Assembly (NCBI GenBank): GCA_016938425.1
Contig: JAFGUR010000078.1
Location: forward strand, 1 to 9,498
Length of the DNA: 9,498 nucleotides
From: Fusobacteriaceae bacterium
GTDB lineage: Bacteria > Fusobacteriota > Fusobacteriia > Fusobacteriales > Fusobacteriaceae
Reading direction: 5' to 3'
The notes beneath the pieces are model-generated. The model had not been told where the DNA came from. It did no database searches and worked only from the letters and a program-made list of their open reading frames with translations. The position numbers and the translations under genes were made by a program. Position 1 is the stretch's first letter. Each line of letters opens with the position of its first letter. This document shows, one piece after another, positions 5,948 to 9,498 of the stretch.

Positions 5948-6041
5948 CAAAAATGTCAGATTCCTTCGTCTTATGGAATTTTAAATTAATAAATATAGCT
6001 TGATATATAAGGATTTATTAAGATTTCACTATTTGACCGGA

Positions 6042-6752
6042 GGGTAAATTGTTACCGAGTGAAGGGTTTATATTTAATTGATAAACTCTCTTTATTTTTA
6101 ATCTTTTTATATTCTGTATTCCTTTATTTATAAAGGTTATAGATGTATTTTTAAAAACTTAGGGGGTAAATTGTCACTCGACCGTAGGGTAAATTGCCAC
6201 AAAAATGTCAGATTCCTTCGTCTTATTGAATTTAAATTAATGAATATAGTTTGATATATAAGGCTTAATTAAGCTTTTATTAGTTGACCGTAGGGTTTAT
6301 ATTTAGTTGATGCACTCTCTTTATTTTTAATCTTTTTATATTCTGTATTCCTTTATTTATAAAGGTTATAGATGTGTTTTTAAAAACTTAGGGGGTAAAT
6401 TGTCACTCGACCGTAGGGTAAATTGCCACAAAAATGTCAGATTCCTTCGTCTTATTGAATTTTAAATTAATAAATATAGCTTGATATATAAGGCTTAATT
6501 AAATTTTTATTAGTTGACCGTAGGGTAAATTGTTACTAAATAAGTGGGTATAGTTTTATTTGCTCCCACTTATTTATATCTTTTTCTTTTTAATTTTTTG
6601 ATATTCTGTATTCCTTTGTTTGTAAAGGTTATAGATGTATTTTAAAATACTTAGGGGGTAAATTGTCACCTGTCGAAAGATAAATTTTAATAACTTCTTA
6701 TTTTTAAAGGTTTATAGAGTTTAAATTTAAAAATCGAAGGGTAAATTGCCAC
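6042..6752 (+). repeat. Second repeat family, GGGTAAATTGYYAC boxes
   Basis: Eight copies start at 6042, 6164, 6187, 6393, 6416, 6523, 6656 and 6739, with a decayed one near 6293. Two pairs (6164/6187 and 6393/6416) are spaced exactly 23 bases, about two helical turns. The sequence is unrelated to the GTCAGATTCC iteron with which it alternates. It could be a binding site for a second protein (another Rep, a partition protein or a host factor). Confidence 0.7.
6537..6576. repeat. 12-base perfect hairpin inside repeat unit 3
   Basis: TAAATAAGTGGG (6537-6548) and CCCACTTATTTA (6565-6576) enclose a 16-base loop and are followed on the plus strand by T-rich sequence. The hairpin is absent from units 1 and 2 and accounts for part of unit 3's extra length. 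It may be a small insertion, a transcript end or a replication structure. Confidence 0.5.
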
Positions 6753-6775
6753 AAAAAATGTCAGATTCCTTCGTC

Positions 6776-7591
6776 TTATCTAATTTTATTAAATCCTTTT
6801 TGTATCAGTGTTACATTTAGAATTTTTTTCTGAACTTCGGTTAATTCTTTTAGAGTTTTTACTTCAAAAGTTTCTAAAGCTCTTTTTATAACTGTTATTC
6901 TATTTTCATAATTTTCTATTTTTTGTTTAGATTCATTTGAATTTTTATTCAAATAAAATTTTACAGATTCAATTTCTCGACCTTTTTTAATTTTTTCATA
7001 TTCTACATTTAGAGTTGTAAATTGATTGATTTCATCTATAGATTTTTTTAATACAAATCTTTCAAAGTCATAAAATCTAGAGTAATCCACAGCTAATACT
7101 TTTTTCAAAAAATCAATTTTGATAGTTCTATATCCTACTGAATTATACTGTTTTAATAGTTGAAATAATCTTTTAGAATGTTTATGATTTAAAGCAAGAA
7201 ATTCATCTATTGAATACAAAGTAAATTTTTCTTTTAAATCTCCCAAGTAAGGAATAATAAGTTCGTTAAAATGTATTTCAACGGTTTTTTCATTTAAATT
7301 AAAATCAATAACAGGAAAAGGCATTATAGATTTATACCCATTGTCCGTTTTCAATTCTATATTTTGTTTTTGTAATCTTTTTAAAATATCATGAAAAGCT
7401 TTAAAACTCCTATCCTTGCTATTAAAATATTTTTTTATTTCATCAATATTAAAAACAATACTTTTTTCTGCCTTTTCTACTTTAAAAATTATAGAAATAA
7501 AAGCATTTAACTCTAAAGAGTTAAAATTAAAAATACTCTCATTAATATAATTATGATGTTTAACAATAAGATTTTTATTATCTGTTTTCAT
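6776..7591 (-). CDS. Rep_3-family plasmid replication initiator
   Basis: A 271-residue initiator of the RepA/RepE/pi type (Rep_3, two winged-helix domains). An N-terminal winged helix covers roughly residues 8-115, with LELNAFISIIFKVEKAEKSI and FNIDEIKKYF. The second covers about 123-215, with the characteristic FLALNHKHSKRLFQLLKQY and FLKKVLAVD segments. A charged tail follows. Such proteins bind iterons as monomers to open the origin and operators as dimers to repress their gene. I start at the ATG at 7591 because AAGAGGTG (7597-7604) lies five bases upstream. A GTG at 7642 would begin inside the operator hairpin. Iterons flank it on both sides, and the stop codon is formed by the last bases of an iteron. 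Nothing in the frame looks damaged. Confidence 0.88.
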   Translation of the reverse strand: MKTDNKNLIVKHHNYINESIFNFNSLELNAFISIIFKVEKAEKSIVFNIDEIKKYFNSKDRSFKAFHDILKRLQKQNIELKTDNGYKSIMPFPVIDFNLNEKTVEIHFNELIIPYLGDLKEKFTLYSIDEFLALNHKHSKRLFQLLKQYNSVGYRTIKIDFLKKVLAVDYSRFYDFERFVLKKSIDEINQFTTLNVEYEKIKKGREIESVKFYLNKNSNESKQKIENYENRITVIKRALETFEVKTLKELTEVQKKILNVTLIQKGFNKIR

Positions 7592-7610
7592 ATTCTCACC
7601 TCTTAAGAAT

Positions 7611-7619
7611 ATTATACCA
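7611..7619 (-). promoter_or_regulatory. Extended -10 promoter of rep
   Basis: TGGTATAAT reads on the minus strand, a perfect extended -10. The -35 region would fall in the loop of the operator palindrome and is poor. Transcription would start near 7604, giving a very short leader. Confidence 0.6.
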
Positions 7620-7659
7620 CATAAGACGAAAAACAAAAACACTTTTCGTCTTATGTGGT
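7616..7659. promoter_or_regulatory. Palindromic operator of rep
   Basis: ACCACATAAGACGAAAA (7616-7632) and TTTTCGTCTTATGTGGT (7643-7659) are a perfect 17-base inverted repeat with a 10-base centre. Each arm carries TTCGTCTTAT, the 3' half of the iteron, in opposite orientation. It overlaps the -10 and spacer of the rep promoter. This is the arrangement by which Rep dimers repress their own gene in iteron plasmids. Confidence 0.8.
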
Positions 7660-7672
7660 GAAAAAAGTAATT

Positions 7673-7778
7673 TGTCAGATTTCTTCGTCTCTAAATGTCA
7701 GATTCCTTCGTCTTATTTCTTCAAAAATGTCAGATTCCTTCGTCTTTTGGAGGTAAAATGGTCAGATTCCTTCGTCTT
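7673..7778 (+). repeat. Origin iterons, four direct repeats
   Basis: Copies of GTCAGATTCCTTCGTCTTA begin at 7674 (one change in the core, ATTTC), 7697, 7729 and 7761. The spacing is 23, 32 and 32 bases, close to whole helical turns, so Rep monomers would line up on one face. They lie directly above the operator and below an A+T-rich stretch, the standard layout of an iteron origin. Confidence 0.8.
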
Positions 7779-7999
7779 TTGTCCTCTGTAACCCTTGCAA
7801 GACTAAGGCTAGAGAGCACGTAAAGATCTTAAATTAAAGATAAAAGAATATAAAAGAGAAAAAACAAAAAAACAAAGGATATTTAAAGAAAAAATAGCCT
7901 AACTTGTTAAAATTCAAAATCCTTTGAAATAGCTTTTAAGTATTGATATATAAGGTTTATTTAATAATCTGACGTTATTTATAAAATAAAAAAATAATC
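7779..7999. other. A+T-rich origin region without a gene
   Basis: A short less A+T-rich patch (about 7781-7826) is followed by a purine-rich, almost G+C-free stretch (about 7827-7880), a candidate unwinding element next to the iterons. The block TTGATATATAAGG at 7943-7955 is shared with the tandem array below rep. I see no open reading frame and no convincing DnaA box. Confidence 0.5.
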
Positions 8000-8037
8000 A
8001 AAAAAACCGAGTGAAAACATTTTTACACACACTCGGT
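8000..8037 (-). terminator. Terminator of the Nudix gene
   Basis: ACCGAGTG (8006-8013) and CACTCGGT (8030-8037) form an eight-base stem. Read on the minus strand it ends in seven T residues (complement of 8000-8006), about 65 bases after the Nudix stop codon. Confidence 0.75.
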
Positions 8038-8053
8038 CTTATTTTTAAAAAAA

Positions 8054-8101
8054 ATGTCAGATTCCTTCGTCTTATACTTCTGTATTACCTATAAATAAAG
8101 G
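8054..8101 (+). repeat. Outlying iteron and decayed array block
   Basis: A perfect iteron (8054-8074) is followed by TTCTGTATTACCT and TAAATAAAGG, a decayed version of the array block TTCTGTATTCCTTT...ATAAAGG. It lies between the Nudix terminator and the Nudix stop codon and marks the right edge of replicon-like sequence. Confidence 0.7.
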
Positions 8102-8102
8102 A

Positions 8103-8786
8103 TTATTTAAAGAATTCTTCTACCTCTAATTCTTCTAACTTATCCAAAGCATTTTTTAAAAACAAGGCAGTAAAGCCCCATATTTTTTCTCCCTCATACT
8201 CATAAAGTAAAATTTCCCTAGAACTAGTCATCCAAGATTTGTGATAAACTTCTGGTAAACCTAATTTTTTTGCTGGAAAAGTCTCTACAATATTTCCATC
8301 TGCATCTTTGATACTAGGATGGCTTTCTAGGTGTATAGAATAAACACTAGGCTTGTTTTCATAAAACCATTTTAATGGCACTAAAAAGACTTTTTCAACT
8401 TCAGCCTTGTTAATATCTAACTCATCTAAACTATTAATATCTAAAAAACCAATATAAGCTCCAATAATGGAGTTAAAGGGAGTCAACAAGGTGTCTAATT
8501 GCCCCTTTACGTGTATTTTGTCTAAGGCTAGACCTAATTCCTCATGTGTCTCACGAAGAGCGGTAGAAGCAAAATCTTTGTCTTCTTTATCAACCTTACC
8601 TCCAGGAAAGGAAACTTCACCACCCTGTTTAATGTGCTTTGCTCTAACTTGAAATAAAATGTTTAATTCACCATTAATTATTACTAAAGGTACAAGAACA
8701 CTTGCTTTAAACATTTTTTCATATCCTAAAAAATTAATTTCAAAATTCCAATTTTTAAATAGTTCCTTAATTTTATTATTTTCCAT
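8103..8786 (-). CDS. Nudix hydrolase, CoA-diphosphatase-like
   Basis: A 227-residue Nudix protein. The Nudix helix is clear: PGGKVDKEDKDF (61-72) followed by TALRETHEELGL (75-86), with the metal-binding Glu79, Glu82 and Glu83. Just upstream, RAKHIKQGGEVSFPGG (48-63) resembles the segment that marks NudL-type coenzyme A diphosphatases, though one residue shorter. Known relatives split CoA into phosphopantetheine and 3',5'-ADP. The C-terminal part (140-210) has SVYSIHLESHP and IWGFTALFLKNAL, common in this branch. The ATG at 8786 follows GGGGTGA on the minus strand. It is divergent from the tRNA operon and converges toward the rep replicon. Substrate assignment is tentative; another nucleoside-diphosphate compound is possible. 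Confidence 0.82.
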   Translation of the reverse strand: MENNKIKELFKNWNFEINFLGYEKMFKASVLVPLVIINGELNILFQVRAKHIKQGGEVSFPGGKVDKEDKDFASTALRETHEELGLALDKIHVKGQLDTLLTPFNSIIGAYIGFLDINSLDELDINKAEVEKVFLVPLKWFYENKPSVYSIHLESHPSIKDADGNIVETFPAKKLGLPEVYHKSWMTSSREILLYEYEGEKIWGFTALFLKNALDKLEELEVEEFFK

Positions 8787-8802
8787 TAAATCACCCCATT
8801 AA

Positions 8803-8811
8803 AATATAGCA
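8803..8811 (-). promoter_or_regulatory. Possible extended -10 promoter of the Nudix gene
   Basis: TGCTATATT reads on the minus strand. No clear -35 box is seen, and the implied leader is only about ten bases, so the call is weak. Confidence 0.3.
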
Positions 8812-8838
8812 TAACTAACAAAAAAAGAGAAAAAAAAG

Positions 8839-8867
8839 TTGACAAAAAAATACATTCATGTTATTAT
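8839..8867 (+). promoter_or_regulatory. Promoter of the tRNA operon
   Basis: A perfect TTGACA (8839-8844) and TATTAT (8862-8867) are separated by 17 bases, as expected for a strong stable-RNA promoter. The transcription start would lie near 8873, about 27 bases before the first tRNA. Confidence 0.8.
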
Positions 8868-8875
8868 TATTCTCG

Positions 8876-8892
8876 GTCACTTCGGAAGTGAC
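8876..8892 (+). other. Leader hairpin before the first tRNA
   Basis: GTCACTTC and GAAGTGAC are arranged around a single central G, giving a six-base stem with a five-base loop in RNA. It sits in the short 5' leader and ends eight bases before tRNA-Leu. It may guide processing of the precursor. Confidence 0.5.
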
Positions 8893-8899
8893 GTAGCAA

Positions 8900-8987
8900 G
8901 CCTGGGTGGCGGAATCGGTAGACGCACAGGACTTAAAATCCTGTGTCCTTTTTGGACGTGCGGGTTCAATTCCCGCCCCAGGCACCA
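8900..8987 (+). tRNA. tRNA-Leu (TAA)
   Basis: Acceptor arms GCCTGGG and CCCAGGC with encoded CCA. The anticodon loop CTTAAAA gives TAA. The long variable arm (around TGTCCTTTTTGGACG) is that of a class II tRNA. Confidence 0.95.
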
Positions 8988-9004
8988 TTTTTTAATATTT
9001 ATAT

Positions 9005-9081
<77 letters not shown>

Positions 9082-9090
9082 AATATATAT

Positions 9091-9166
9091 GCGGGAGTAG
9101 CTCAGTTGGTAGAGCGTCAGCCTTCCAAGCTGAATGTCGCGAGTTCGACCCTCGTCTCCCGCTCCA
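9091..9166 (+). tRNA. tRNA-Gly (TCC)
   Basis: Acceptor GCGGGAG with CTCCCGC, discriminator T and encoded CCA. The anticodon loop CTTCCAA gives TCC. Length is 76. Confidence 0.95.
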
Positions 9167-9174
9167 TTTTTTTT

Positions 9175-9250
9175 GCGCTATTAGCTCAGTTGGTAGAGCA
9201 CTCGACTTTTAATCGAGTTGTCACAGGTTCAAATCCTGTATAGCGCACCA
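9175..9250 (+). tRNA. tRNA-Lys (TTT)
   Basis: The acceptor pairs GCGCTAT with ATAGCGC, and CCA is encoded. The anticodon loop CTTTTAA between CTCGA and TCGAG gives TTT. Confidence 0.95.
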
Positions 9251-9255
9251 TTTAT

Positions 9256-9332
<77 letters not shown>

Positions 9333-9345
9333 TAATTAATTTTAT

Positions 9346-9423
9346 GGATCTATAGCTCAGTCTGGTTAGAGCACTCGGCTCATAACCGAGTGGTCGTTGG
9401 TTCAACTCCAACTAGATCCACCA
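9346..9423 (+). tRNA. tRNA with CAT anticodon, Ile2 or elongator Met
   Basis: The acceptor pairs GGATCTA with TAGATCC, discriminator A, CCA encoded. The anticodon loop is CTCATAA. The GG...CC acceptor ends and the CGGCTCATAACCG anticodon arm resemble tRNA-Ile2, whose C34 is modified to lysidine to read AUA, more than elongator Met. Sequence alone leaves both open. Confidence 0.85.
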
Positions 9424-9429
9424 TATTTT

Positions 9430-9498
9430 GGGGCGTTCGTTTAATGGTTAGGACTCCAGGTTTTCATCCTGGCAACAGGGGTTCGATTCCCCTACGCC
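9430..9498 (+). tRNA. tRNA-Glu (TTC), cut by the window end
   Basis: It begins with GGGGCGT, with the matching ACGCC at the window edge; the last two acceptor bases and the 3' end lie outside. The anticodon loop TTTTCAT between CCAGG and CCTGG gives TTC. Confidence 0.9.

Larger units (their letters stand above)
5953..6778 (+). repeat. Tandem array of long repeat units, each starting with an iteron
   Basis: The core GTCAGATTCCTTCGTCTTA begins units at about 5953, 6205, 6434 and 6758, so the units are 252, 229 and 324 bases long. Within them the same blocks recur in order. TTGATATATAAGG occurs at 6000, 6251 and 6481. GACCGTAGGGT-type segments follow, then TTCTGTATTCCTTT with the small palindrome CCTTTAT/ATAAAGG, and then paired GGGTAAATTG boxes. 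Units 1 and 2 are nearly identical over long stretches; unit 3 has an inserted hairpin. No coding frame is credible here. I read it as an iteron array of the Rep_3 replicon, able to control copy number, bind Rep or recombine. Confidence 0.8.

Noticed and set aside
7083..7092. TAATCCACA as a DnaA box
   Set aside because: It differs from TTATCCACA at one position, lies inside the rep gene away from the iterons, and is a single copy.
7592..7642. Upstream GTG start for rep adding 17 residues
   Set aside because: The extension would start inside the operator hairpin, upstream of the predicted transcription start, and lacks a ribosome-binding site.
5953..8074. CRISPR array
   Set aside because: Repeats are spaced irregularly (23 to 324 bases), the intervening DNA is itself repeated rather than unique, no cas gene is present, and the repeats match a Rep operator.

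Overview
The window is very A+T-rich DNA from a low-G+C anaerobe-like bacterium. I read it as Fusobacterium or a close relative, at moderate confidence. The reasons are the base composition, strong AGGAGG ribosome-binding sites, an iteron-controlled Rep_3 initiator, and a hairpin-rich intergenic repeat of a kind I associate with fusobacterial genomes. A clostridial or Tissierellia-type host cannot be excluded from sequence alone.

Left end (1-1350): a minus-strand reading frame with no start codon, apparently broken at its 5' end, runs off the window. It is followed by a complete ribbon-helix-helix antitoxin / RelE-ParE toxin pair with its own promoter, a perfect palindromic operator and a terminator.

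Main operon (1369-4349): three tightly packed genes encode a cytoplasmic solute-binding-protein-like protein with an N-terminal DUF1858-like domain, a HypB/UreG-like P-loop GTPase with cysteine pairs, and a soluble ABC ATPase that also begins with a DUF1858-like segment. There is no permease and no signal peptide. The set therefore looks like an ABC importer and a metallochaperone GTPase reassembled in the cytosol. A CRP/FNR-type dyad sits at about -41.5 to a perfect -10 box, the position expected for an activator.

Middle (4350-5947): a compound hairpin element with MITE-like features, a small zinc-ribbon protein, an unrecognised 184-residue protein and a dCMP deaminase. The last two form one transcription unit.

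Replicon (5953-8074): a Rep_3 plasmid initiator gene on the minus strand. Below it lies a tandem array of long repeat units carrying two iteron families. Above it are a palindromic operator and four iterons next to an A+T-rich stretch. This is a complete iteron replicon lying between ordinary chromosomal genes, so it is probably an integrated plasmid or its relic.

Right end (8103-9498): a Nudix hydrolase on the minus strand, then a divergent tRNA operon on the plus strand: Leu(TAA), initiator Met(CAT), Gly(TCC), Lys(TTT), Arg(TCT), a second CAT tRNA (Ile2 or elongator Met) and Glu(TTC), the last cut by the window edge.
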